Shown piece after piece: positions 25,747-36,782 of a DNA stretch of 64,000 nucleotides. Under the pieces are notes generated by a model that saw only the letters and a program-made list of their open reading frames with translations, was not told the DNA's origin and made no database searches. Position 1 is the first letter of the stretch. Each line of letters begins with the position of its first letter. A program made the translations under genes and the position numbers. The stretch is taken from contig NC_082419.1 in the NCBI RefSeq assembly GCF_004011695.2, positions 1 to 64,000 on the forward strand, written 5' to 3'. This DNA comes from Ascochyta rabiei. Taxonomy: Eukaryota; Ascomycota; Dothideomycetes; Pleosporales; Didymellaceae.

Positions 25747-25952
25747 AGATGCCTATTAAGATTGACAACGCCTGTTCGGTGATCCTTGCATACTAGCACG
25801 CCGTATTCCTCTAAGAAACAGAGAATGGCATCGCAATTTTCAAGCGACACCTGAGCACCGTTTTTGCGACCGTGTTGGCTGCGTTGTTTGTTATTGTTGT
25901 TGTTACTGCGCTGTTGCAGAGCTGTCGTGTGGTTTTGCTGGGCCTGATCCAT
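25747..25952 (-). pseudogene. N-terminal fragment of another OrsD-type gene
   Basis: From an ATG at 25952 the minus strand encodes a Gln/Asn-rich leader, then ENCDAILCFLEEYGVLVCKD and 'NLNRHLS'. This is the start of an OrsD zinc-finger domain (C-x-H pattern with hydrophobic spacing), as at the front of TLH proteins. It runs into the edge of module B at about 25,746 and stops, so only the first 65-70 residues remain. Its leader differs from TLH1-4, so it came from a different family member. It is truncated by the module junction. Confidence 0.55.
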
Positions 25953-26206
25953 GGCGAACCCTAACCTGGTACCCTAACCCTGACACTACCACAATAATGG
26001 TCTGTAGCCTACGGAAGCTGTGCGGAGAGATGTGCAAGTCCGTGCAATAGTTGTGCTGCGGTCTTGATGTTTGTTGTGTTGTTGTTCTACGCGATTCGGG
26101 CCTAACAATTCGGGCCGCGAACCCTAACCCTAAACCCTAACGCTAAGCGAGTTTAGGTTAGCATTGACGCGATTCACACTCCGAATCGCTGTGTCATATT
26201 GGTGAG
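25953..26206. repeat. Interstitial telomere-like repeats
   Basis: CGAACCCTAACC near 25,956, TACCCTAACCCTGACAC near 25,970, and ACCCTAACCCTAAACCCTAACG at about 26,119-26,140. They separate the truncated OrsD fragment from module C and look like scars of a former end or end-joining site. Confidence 0.7.
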
Positions 26207-26345
26207 GGTCGGGGGCTCTACTTGGGTTGGGGGCTCTACTTGGGTTGGGGGATCCGCATGGGTTGAGGGCTCTACTTAGGTTGGGGGATCCGCATGGGTT
26301 GGGGGCTCTACTTGAGTTGGGGGATCCACTCAGGTTGGACATGTT
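26207..26345 (+). repeat. 18-bp G-rich minisatellite (module C)
   Basis: About seven units of the same GGTTGGGGGCTCTACTTGG family as at 5040 and 18,127. It marks the telomere-side start of module C, which lacks the long G-free tract. Confidence 0.8.
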
Positions 26346-26650
26346 ACTTAGGTGGGGCAACTACTTAGGTTGACGCACTACTTAGGGGAACCACTTAGGG
26401 AACTACTTAGGTTGTAGGTCTTCTTATTGGCTTCTGTGTCCTTCTACATGCTGTTATCTGCTTAACCTAAATACAGCAAACCCTAACCCTATCTTAACTT
26501 GCGTCCAGGCCCGACCGCAACTCCACTACCCTGACTTCCGTCCCAGCCTGAACCTAACTCGGCTGCACCGCTTCTATAAATCGTAAGCGGAAATTCTTTC
26601 ATTTGCTACTACTGCATCTACTGCGTCTACTCAGCTAACAACTGCGTAAT
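26346..26650. other. TLH3 downstream flank
   Basis: It has CTACTTAGG repeats, a telomere-like AAACCCTAACCCTA at about 26,477, and sequence nearly identical to 18,380-18,720. No gene is seen. Confidence 0.5.
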
Positions 26651-29600
26651 CTAACAAAATTCCTTAACTAAATTGTTGCTCTCCACGTTGTCCAGCAGCT
26701 GCTTCTTCCCCAAATATTCGATTAACATCCTACCTGGTCCTGCATCGTCCACCCTAAGCTCCGCTAATTAGACCTGCTATTAGGCATTTGCCTCTGTGTA
26801 ACCAAATACTATGCCTATTAACCCTGCGCTTAATACCCCAGTGTACTAACAAGTTCTGTCCTCTACTTGTTAATATCGCCCCTCCCCGTTCAGTTCCTAG
26901 CTATTGCAAATCTCCTGCGGCACACCACTGCACAGGAAACAGCCTAAAAACATGTTAAACCAAACTTGATTATCCATCCTCTGTACTATCTCTTTTGCTT
27001 TTTTACTTTCTGCCCTCTAACACTGCTATATGTTGTGTCCGCTCTGCGTGTTGCCCGCTCCCTTGCATATCCCGCATCAATTCGCCTACCACACTAACTG
27101 CCTGCGCACCCACTCCATATTGGCAAACTCTTGCTGTTGATGCTCCGTCAACGTCTGCCACGGCCCCCGACGCGCCTGCTCCTGCTGCCGAAACACCCGC
27201 TGCACCTCTTCTTGCTCGGCTTTAACAACGTCCATCTCGTCCCAATCGTTGTTCTCTGGCTCGCTCTCTTCTTCTGTTTCTTCCTCTACCACCTCCTCCA
27301 GCTGCCCGTCTATCCCTCGACACACGTCGCACATCTCCTTGTTGTCCTCCTCTCTACACCCTGCTCGATCCTTCCTCCCATCTAAATACCCGTCTAACAC
27401 TTCCCTCCTGCAGCCAACCGCCCCGCTCTCGCCACCTTCCACATACTCCCTCACCATCTGCCGCTTAGCTTCTGTCCTGTTGTTGTTGGTGCGTTGTTTC
27501 CTATCCTAAACAATCAAAACCGCCTCGCTTCGCAACCTGTCCTGGCCTGCCCTGCCACTCTCTTGTGCGTAATCTAACATAGTAAACAGCTAATTAATGT
27601 GAATAATGCACCGTACATCCGGTATGTCCACGCCTATCCCTAACGCGCTCGTTGCTACAATCACGTGCTGCTTGCCTGCCATAAAGTCCGCTAACATAGT
27701 TAGCTTGCCTATGGCATCTGCGTGATACGCGTGACAATCTAATTGCTCTGCTATTACCTTTACCTTTAGCTTCAAGTTACTGTACACAATAAGCTTACCT
27801 GTCCTGTACTTCTACATCTTCTGCCGCACCGTCTTAATAACCATCAACTCAACGTCCTTCTTCTTTGCGGACTGGCTGATCTAGATAGTCTAATACGCCA
27901 CGTTTGTCCTAGTAGTTAGTTGTCTAAATATCTTGACCTGCTTCCGCTTGTAATGCATTCGTCGATACAGCTCGTCTTCTTCTGTCAGCAGCAACGTTGC
28001 TGTTAACAGCACCATCTGCGTCTCAGCTGCTGCCAGCCTGCCAAGCTATTGCATCTGCTTGCGGAATGTGTATTAACGGTTCAACACAATGTAACACTTG
28101 TTAATCACAATACGGTCCAGCTGCCGCGTCGCTCGCAGCCAGTTCAAAAACGTCGCAAACGCTTCTCCTACTGCTGACTTAGGCGTTATAAACACAATGG
28201 CTGCTGCGTTAGGCAGGCAGCGACTCTGCCACTCGGCACACAATATCCCCAGCTCCTTGCATCGCCGCATTATGTCACCACGCAGCAAAACCAACGGCAC
28301 AACAACAACTGTTGTTCTGCCTTGCTCTGCCTACGCTGGCAACATAAACAACATGCTCTTGCCTGCGCCAGTTAGCATCACGGCCACGACAGGGCTCTCG
28401 CCGGCAATAATCGCCTTAATGGCCTCCTTCTGCACGCCTCTGAACTTGGCTTTCTTGCCCTTTATTTGCTTGAGTTGCGCTGCCAGGTCTATCTTCCTCA
28501 GCCGCTCCAGCCTCTCGATCCTTGCCTCGTCGGCCTCGCTCTCGAACGGCGCCCGCTTGCGCTTCTTCACGTCTGCTGATGCGTCTACAGCCGACTAAAA
28601 ACCCAAAAACCAGTGCCAATCAGTGCTTGAGTTGCGGAACAGCTGCCTTCTGTTAGCTGTGACACCTGCCATCTCTATAATGCCGCGTGCGTACACTATA
28701 CCCGCTACGTGCAACGTGTGTCTAGACTGCTTGTCTTAAATAATGGCTGCCATGTTCTCCTCCTTCCACTCCTCGTTTTCCTCGCCTTCCTTGGCGGCGA
28801 ACGCTGTTAAGCCGCGCAAAAATCGCTAGCTGATGCTAATGGCGATCTCACAGTACGCTGCAATCGTCAACTCTTGTTTGAGCCCGATTCAACTCTCGCG
28901 CTTCAACGTCTCCCGCACACGCTCTGAAGTCCATTTGCGTCCGTTCAGGTCGGCGGGCCACAAGTGGGATAAAATCGCCTCCTTCTCCCACACCATTGCC
29001 TCCAACTGCTGCTGGAACGGCAGCACCAACCATACGTACCACACCAGCAGCTCACCTACCTTACGTGGCAAGTACCAATAGATGATCTTAACGTCGCCGC
29101 TGACGGCGTACCCCTTGTGGTATTGTGTAACAAACACAACTATGCCGTCCTTAATAAATATGTTGCGGTGCCTGCCCTTGATCGTGTTGCTGTGTTGGAC
29201 GCTTAATATCTCAGTCGCCTGCGCGGGTTGTCCTGCCGTCATGTGCATGAGCGCGAGCAGCTTCTCCCTGAACGCAACCACACAGTCTATGTACCGCTCC
29301 ACTTCATTCCTGTCAATCCTGGAACGGGTGGCTGGCTTGATGAACCGCTCCCGCATCGTAGCGTCTTGCCCCACTCGTTCGAACAACCACCTCTCTCTAT
29401 CTACGGGCATGCGGGTGCGCTGGTCTTTTAAAAAGTTCCACCCAGGTCAATCGTCGGTCAGGTTGTCGCGCAGCTGCTCCCACGGAATCTGGGGGACTTG
29501 ATCTGCCGTCTGCCCGTTGCAAAACAGCAGCTCCTTAACCAGCATCTGCTTGTTCTCTGCTTGCATCCCGTGCACTATGCTGCAGAACTAGGCTATAGTG

Positions 29601-31309
29601 AAGTGCACGTTCTTGTACAGCAGCTCGTCCCTACCTATCCACTCAACGTTCCCTTGCGCGGTAGTGTTAAAATGCACCTTCAGCCTGTACGTACGCAAGT
29701 CGAGCATCTACTACATTAGGCTGTAGCTGCCTCGTACCATGAACCTGTCCATCATCTGCTACACAAACTCTAAGCAGCCTTTTGGTCAACGCAGCCTAGG
29801 GTTACTGCTGCCGCTGTCGCTCCCCCCGTACGCGCTGTTGTTGTCGAACACCTCCTCTTTAAACAGCTCAGACAGCTCAAGTGCGTGTTATACAACCATG
29901 AAACGGGTAATTTTAATCACTAACGACAATATCGGCAGGTACAGCTCAGCGTCCTTCCAGCCGTCCTCTTTGACGCCGAGCACAGCCAACGCACACACTA
30001 ACGCGCAGTTATACTCCTTGCGGCAGATGCGCTAGTTAAGCAGCGCAATGCAAAACATTAAGCACGCTTTCTTAATCAGCGTCAGCTTTGCGTGCTTGGG
30101 CTCGTTCTCAGGCTCGTTCTCGGGCTTGTTGTCGCACTCGGACGGGTCCTGCTCGTCGTCGAGTTCATCAATCATCATCTCGTCCTCCTCCTCCTCTTCC
30201 TCCTTGTCCTCATCCTGGTCCTCGTCCGCTACCTCCATCTCTGCCCCGCCTACGTCTCTCTCTGCCTGCTCGATCAATGCCTCCCACGCCTCGCGCTGCT
30301 GCTGTGTGAAGCGGTACTTAGGGCTGTTCCAACGGTGCTCCCTCTGCGTCTGTGCAAAAAACATCAGTATCTGCTTCTATAGACGTGACTGCTCTTTAAT
30401 CAACTTCTTGTCTATGTACGCCTGCAGCAGCGTGTACCTAGTCTAATGCTTCTCTGTACAAATAGCCTCTATACGCACAAATATGCCTGTCCGCTTAATA
30501 ACAGATGTCTGGCTCACGCAGGCCAGTCCATCCATCACGCTCCAAATTGCAGCCTTAACAGGCTCTTTATCTTTCTCCAGGTCTATGTTAGGCTCCTTAA
30601 CGCTTGCCAGCAATTCTAGATGATCCAGTTTGTTTAAGTACGGCAGCCACCCAGTCCGCTCCAGCCATAGGGCCGCCTCGTCCTTCTCCCTGTCTTCGAT
30701 TGTTGTCTTCGTCTAGTTCTTGACATTAGCCCACGTCTTGGCCATCTCCTCGCCTACCCGCGCCCACGCCGCCTCGCCCTCAACGGGGACGGGCTGCGGA
30801 CCGCTGTCTGGGTTGTGACAAACCTTAAAGTACTGTAATCCGTGCTAGCTGCTGAAAAGTCGCTGGCAGTGTACGCGCTTGCAGCCATCTTCAAGCTAGG
30901 CCTGTAACGCCTTTGCCTAGGTTCGGCTGGGGCGTCTATATTTCTTTCTAGCTGACCACCTATATGTCGTACGCCAATGTTCTTTTAGCGTCTTTAGGCT
31001 GCAGAACACTAGTTAGCATGTCTCTGGTTTGAGTTGACACAGCAGCCCGTCGTCGAATACGGGCAGCTGGGGGATTGCCTGCACGCTGTTGCTGGGTATC
31101 TCTAACTCTGTGGGGTACTGTAGCAAGTCTGCCCACTGACGTACGGCTTCTCCAACCGCTTTAGCGTTTTTAAGTGACTTCTTGTGCTGTTTATGTAAGT
31201 GGCTCTTGATCTAATCTGGCTATACAGCGTATCGGCACGCTCTGCACACCGCGACCTGGTACTCAGCCAAGTGCTCAAAACACGGATTCTTGACTTCTTC
31301 TGCCGACAT
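26651..31309 (-). pseudogene. Telomere-linked RecQ helicase copy 3, RIP-decayed
   Basis: From ATG 31309 to TAG 26651 there is one frame of 1,553 codons without frameshift, broken by stops only. It is a near-duplicate of copy 2, ten codons longer; part of the extra length is a repeated E-N-E-P acidic segment near 30,100. It shows the same OrsD front, acidic middle, motif I (LTGAGKS; copy 2 has PTGAGKS), VATSALGIGVDIPDV and zinc Cys cluster. The DEAD-box region is damaged (DECH has become NKCY), a further sign that it is not active. Relative to copy 2 the differences are mainly C-to-T and G-to-A. Confidence 0.87.
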
Positions 31310-31509
31310 GTTGGTGGCTTAGTTCTTGCTTGATCCAACGCTGCAGTTGCTGTTCTTATTGCTAGGTTATGTTAAGTTTCACACCCTAGCCTCTGCGTCA
31401 GCTCATGATGTACAGACCAATCTCCGTTCAGGCTGTTACCCTGGTCCAGGGGCTCAGCACAACACGACTGCTTCTTCTTTCCCCTTATCTTTGACGTTAA
31501 CAAACAAAC
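31310..31509. promoter_or_regulatory. Divergent promoter TLH3/companion 3
   Basis: 200 bp between start codons, aligned to 23,350-23,552, with the same AACAAACA leader before the companion start. Confidence 0.5.
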
Positions 31510-33273
31510 ATGTCGCTATCTAATCTGCCGTAGATCTCCGCGCTGGAAGATGCCGCCAAGCAATTCAATGGCGGGCCTTGGAGCTTCCCCTTGGCCAGCG
31601 AGTCTAGCTTTGCCCACAGGCTCGCATACAACCTGCTGAACAAGGACTACTAAAAGCTGTTCTAGAGCAGGGCGACCGTCTTAAACTCGCAGCGTGATGC
31701 TCTACTCCGCCCGCACAGCGCAGGCTGGCTGGTTCTAGACAAGACGAGTGTCTGCAAGCCTGTCTTTGTTGCCTACTCTGTGCTGTCGGCGATATGGCTG
31801 TTAAGGGAGACGCTTGCTAAAAGCGCGTTACCTGCTGATACGTGGGCGCGGCTGGTCTCTGCAGCGCAGGACCTTGCCAACAGCGCGAGCGACAGCTTTC
31901 AAACAGAACCCCCTTCAGCGCAGCGGCCCCGCGACTCCCCACCGCGGTTAACAAAGCGCGCTGCTGCGTCGAGTTCGGCGCTGCTGTTGAAGCGTCTCCG
32001 GCTAGCCACCAAGCCTCCCAGCCTAACGACGCCGCAGCTGTCAAGGTTAAACAAGTCTGACGGGTTAGAGGAGCCTAAGCCTGAGGAGCCTGTCTGTGAA
32101 CAGATCAGCCAGGAGGAACCCGCCCAGATCACAACCATCACCAACAAAAATCGCCGTGCTGAGCGAGAGCGCGCCAAGAAGCTGGAGCTCATGCGAGCGC
32201 AGAAGAAGCAGGACCTTAGATTGGTACCGCCGCCTAAGTCGGCATCTTGTAGGGAACACGGTGCCTATGCCTCTATCTTGCGCCAGGACGAGCCGTTCAT
32301 TTTATAGATCCTTAAGCAGCTAGTAGACAATAATAACAACCTGTACAGCAGCGCCACAGCGCCTTACCTGACAGCTTCTGGCATACTTAACAAGGCCCGC
32401 TCCATTAGCAATGCTGCTTCCTAGGTCTTGGCTGCTGCCTTCCTGCAAAGCTGGCGTATGCAAGGATCGCCTTTTGCGCAGGAGCCTGGGGAAACCCGCC
32501 CGCCTGCTTCCTCCCGCAGCCGCTGGCAGCTGTCGCAGAAGAGCAGCGCCTTGACGGTGCTCCAGAGCGCGCTCGCCTCCGCCTGGAGCCTGTGCGATCG
32601 CTACGAGCAGGAGCTGGACATTATCCACATCAAGTACCACTGGGCTATGGCTTTCCTTGGCAAGGCCTACACCAAGAAGATCGACCAGATCCAGGCGCAG
32701 GACGCCGCAAGGCTGAACAACAAGGGCAATAACTAATACAGCAAGGGCAAGGTCAGCTCTAAGGCCATAGACGCCCTGCTGCTGTCTGTCACCGCTGCTT
32801 CAGGGCCTGAGCAGCGACAGCGGTTCAAGAGGCAGCTACACCAGGCGCTCCGCTGGTACAAAGCAGCCAAGCAGCTAGGCTGGGGCATGCTCTGCCTAAT
32901 GCCGCACAACATTATCTCCAACTTGTAGGTAGAGAACGATCTCTGCGTCCCCTTCTGGCACATCTGGCTTAAGCTAGTTATGAAGGTGAATCCGGAGGCC
33001 CACAAAGCAAGCATGGCCTTGGACGCCTGGCTGGGCTTGGAGGGCATCTCTGGCGGATCTATCAGCGAGAAGGCAACGCTGTCAATTAAGGCAAACATGC
33101 CTATGTCAGCGACACAGGTAGAGGAGATTAAAGACAGCGAGGTAGAGGACAGCAAAGGCGGCAGGGACGAAAATAACGTTAAGCCTGCGCCCGCCTAGAA
33201 GACAGCAAAAAGCCCTGCACCTGTCTGTCTAATGTGCTAACTTACTTTACTTAAGCTGTGTAAGCCTTTTTAA
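31510..33273 (+). pseudogene. TLH companion protein, copy 3, RIP-decayed
   Basis: ATG 31510 to TAA 33271-33273, one frame of 588 codons broken only by stops (TAG, TAA). It has the same order of segments as copy 2: DAAKQFNGG start, HSAGW, Pro/Ser linker, NRRAERERAKKLELM basic helix, 'LYSSA.APYLTAS', 'CDRYEQELDIIHIKY', 'GGSISEKATLSIKA', acidic EEIKDSEVED. The C-terminal QLTLIEL is decayed. It is divergent to TLH3. Confidence 0.7.
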
Positions 33274-33680
33274 GGCAAATAGCGTACTACAATTTTTTAT
33301 TCTGTGCTGTGTAGTAAGTGTGTTTACTTCTTGTGTTAGTGTTTACAGAGTTGTTCTGTTGTAGTGATGCGGCGCGGCCCTGGTCCTCTGCGCGCTAGCC
33401 TAACCCTAACTAACCCCAACTACAAGCACCAACCCCAACACTACCAACTAATAGGACAATAATGCTAGGGGTTGTATAGATAACAGAGTTAAGTGCTACA
33501 AAAGCGTTAGCTGCATCTCAGCTTGAACAGACTTGAAAATGGAATTCCAGTGTACAACTAAATAGTATTCCAGCGTACGTTGTGACTGAAAATACGCAAG
33601 TGTCCTGTAGCTGTTGTTACTAACAAACCTAAAGCTGTAACTCCAGTAAAGGTACACTGCAACTACCTATTTAGGATAGA
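33274..33680. other. Module C inner flank and junction
   Basis: It aligns with 25,344-25,746 up to about 33,680, then switches abruptly to AT-rich sequence. This is the inner breakpoint of the duplicated module. Confidence 0.6.
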
Positions 33681-34417
33681 GTCTAAAAAAAAGAAGGGTT
33701 TTAGGTATAAAGAAGAGTAAGAATTATTTTCTAGTATAGTTACTATAAGAAGCTAGCTATACTTCTATAGAGTCTACTTTCTTATAGCTATATAAAGAAT
33801 AAAACTAGTATTTTTACTTAGTATACTTTTATAAAGAAGTAAAAGCTACTTTATCTTTCCTTACTACTAGATAGAGATAGATAGGAACTACTTTACTTTT
33901 TACTTATAAATAAATAAAAGTAAAGACTTTACTTAAGCTTAAAAGTAGTAAGCTAACTACTATTCTTACTAGTAGAATACTAGAAGTACTACTACTAGTA
34001 GCATAGTATAAAAGATAGAGGGAAGCTTACTTATAGTAATAGATTTTATAAGAAAAAAACAAAAAAAAAAAAAAAAAAACTTCTAGCTTTACTAAAAAGA
34101 AAGGACAAGTAGGTTCTTAGTTAGCTTAAGAATAGAGTAACTAGTATAAAGAATAAGTAAAAGAGCTAGCTAAAAGAAAGAACTAGCTAGAAAGTAGTAA
34201 AGTAAGCTTTAAAAAGAAAATACCATATAGTAAGATTAGCTACGCTAGTTTGTTACTAGATAGATAAGAAAAGAAAAGACTATAGAGATAAAGAGATAAA
34301 GCTTCTTACTATACTAAGTATAGAAAGTCTATATAGATAAGTAGTAGAAGAAAAGCGTTTTATAGTTTATTTACTAGTTAAGTTAGCTTTTACTTACTTT
34401 CTATTCTTTATTTACTA

Positions 34418-34480
34418 ACGTACTCTACAGGTAAGCAGATCAAACGGGTGAGCAGATCACTCTGCCAAGACCACACCAAA
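34418..34480 (+). repeat. Left terminal inverted repeat
   Basis: 63 bp pairing with 36218-36280; five transition mismatches. Confidence 0.9.
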
Positions 34481-34498
34481 CCTCCACCTTACCACGCA

Positions 34499-36151
34499 AT
34501 GCCTCAACAACAACATTAATCTACGCCCTTAAGAGAAGCTGCTATACAGCTTGCGCTCTAGGCAATTAAACAAGACGCAATGCTTACTGTGTGACGCGCT
34601 GTAGCTATATATAACGCGCCTTACAGCACACTACACGCTTAATACACAGGACGACCTGCACAAGCTAATTGTACGCTAGTTCAACAGATTATAGACCAGA
34701 CTAAGGAGGACGTGATTGCTAAGTACATCCTTAAGCTAGATACACGAGGATTTGCCCCTTAGCTGGCTGCTGTAGCTGATATAGCCAATTCTTTGCGTGC
34801 TAAGCGCAATATAGGCCATGTTGGCATAAACTGGCCTAACACGTTTGTTAAGCGCCGCCCTGACCTTAAAGTAAGGTTCAATTGCAAGTACGACTACAAG
34901 AGAGCCCTCTGTGAGGATCTAGAGATTATTAGGGGCTGGTTTAGGCTTGTAGCGAATGTCAAAGCTAAGTATAGTATCTAGGACAATAACACATACAACT
35001 TTAATAAGACAGGCTTTATAATAGGCCAGATATTGACAGGAGCAGTTGTTACAGGCTTAGAGCGTTAAGGACAGCTAAAGGCAGTGCAGCAGGGCAATTG
35101 AGAGTGGACAACGGTCATACAGGGCATCAATGGCACAGGGTGGGCTATTCTACCCTTTATTATCTTTAAAGGCTGCAACCACCTCTCTGCCTGGTACAAA
35201 GAGGACAATCTGCCCTATAACTGGGTTATTGGAGTCTCTGAGAACAGATGGACTACCAACGAGCTTGGTCTAGACTGGTTAAAGCACTTTAATGCCTATA
35301 CAAAGACGCGCACCTAAGAAGTACACCAGCTGCTCCTTATTAACAGCCACAAGAGCCACAACTCCCTTAACTTCTAACAATACTGCAAGGAAGCAAAGAT
35401 TGTTACACTGTGTATGCCTCTACACTTATCTTACCTCTTACAACCACTAGATGTAGGTTGTTTTGCCCCTCTAAAGAAGGCATATAGGCGCTAAGCTAAG
35501 AATCTTATGTGCAACTATATTACTTATATTACTAAAACTAAGTTCCTACTATGCTTTATAGACGCCTATAAGGAGAAATTTACTTCTAGCAATATCTAAG
35601 GAGGCTTCTAAGGCGCTGGAATAGTCCCCCTTGACCCAGAACGGGTCATAATGGGTCTTGATGTCCGCCTACGTACCCCACCGCTACCTACTGTAGAAGA
35701 TGAGCCCTGGCAGTCCTAAACCCCAAGCACTACCCTGCAATTAGGGTCGCAATCAACGCTGGTTCGAGAGAGGATTTAAAGGCATGCAAGCAGCTTACCA
35801 ACTTTAATAGTTAAGGCCTTTAAAAAGCTTGCTAAAGGCGCAGCTATAGTAGCGCACAAGCTAGTGTTAGCTTAAAGGGAGATTACTAGGCTTCGAGCAG
35901 CAAATAAGGCTGCTATACGACGTAAATCGCATAAAAGAAAGCAATTACAGCAGGAGGGAGTCCTAACAGCTAAGGAAGGCCTTTAATTAACTACTCTAAC
36001 TAAGTTTGGGGCGCGTGGTAATAGTAAGAAGGCAAAGAAGCAAGTGCGCGCTAAAGGAGGGGAAGTAACCCAAAGACGCTGTACAAAGTGCTACAATGTT
36101 AGACATAACTTACGTATATGTAAGAAGGCTGTAGAAGATGTTTCTAAATAA
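34499..36151 (+). pseudogene. Fot1-like transposase with stop codons
   Basis: ATG 34499 to TAA 36149-36151 stays in one frame (551 codons) with many TAA/TAG stops. The longest open part, 34,793-34,981, encodes the CENP-B-type helix-turn-helix region ('VGINWPNTFVKRRPDL'). The DDE part follows ('NKTGF', 'LLINSHKSHNS' where active families have D for N, 'LLQPLDVGCFAPLKKAY'). A C-terminal CTKC-x4-H-x4-C knuckle is seen. Stops and the D-to-N change fit RIP; the protein is dead. Confidence 0.85.
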
Positions 36152-36217
36152 TATTATGTACTGCACTACTGTATACAAGGCTAAAGTAGGCTAATGCGAG
36201 CTATAATAGGGTAGAAA

Positions 36218-36280
36218 TTTAGTGTAGTCTTGGCAGAGTGATCCGCTCACCCGTTTGATCCGCTTACCTGTGGAGTACGT
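36218..36280 (-). repeat. Right terminal inverted repeat
   Basis: Reverse complement of the left repeat, ending AGTACGT before the TA target copy. Confidence 0.9.
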
Positions 36281-36782
36281 TATACTTAGTTTATACTTAC
36301 TTTCTATTCTTTATTTACTATACTTAGCTTATACTTACTAGTTTTATCTCTAAAGTAAAGAGACATCTCTTATTATAAGTAGAATAGAAAGCTTTTACTC
36401 TTACTTTTCTAGTACTATATAAGTAACTTCTTTTTTTACTATATAGAAAGAATTATAAGATAGTACTATAAAGTAAGAAAAGGGAGTAGTATTAACTAGT
36501 AGAAAAATACTAAGATAAAGAGAGTAGAGATCTAGTAGTAGTAAGGTAGATATGCTATAGAGTAGCTTTTCTACCTACTTTACTAAAGTTAATAGCTAGT
36601 AGCTACTCTTCTTCTGCTTAAAAAGAAGTAGAGAGTATAGATTATAGAGTAGAGTATAGAGTATATATTAATAAAGCTAACTACTAGAATAGTATTCCCT
36701 TCTAAAGAGAATAGAGAAGATAAAATACATATATATATTTTACTATTTAGAAGCTACTATAGTAGAGGGAAAAGTAGAGCTT

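Larger units (their letters stand above)
34418..36280 (+). mobile_element. Fot1/pogo-like DNA transposon, 1,863 bp
   Basis: It is flanked by TA on both sides (34416-34417 and 36281-36282), the Tc1/mariner-pogo target. Terminal inverted repeats of 63 bp (34418-34480 and 36218-36280) begin ACGTACTC(T/C)ACAGGTAAGC. They differ at five sites, all C/T or A/G. A single 551-codon frame inside encodes a DDE transposase relic, close to the usual Fot1 length. Its base composition is richer in CA/TG than the host block, so it inserted after the surrounding DNA was already depleted (inference). Confidence 0.9.
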
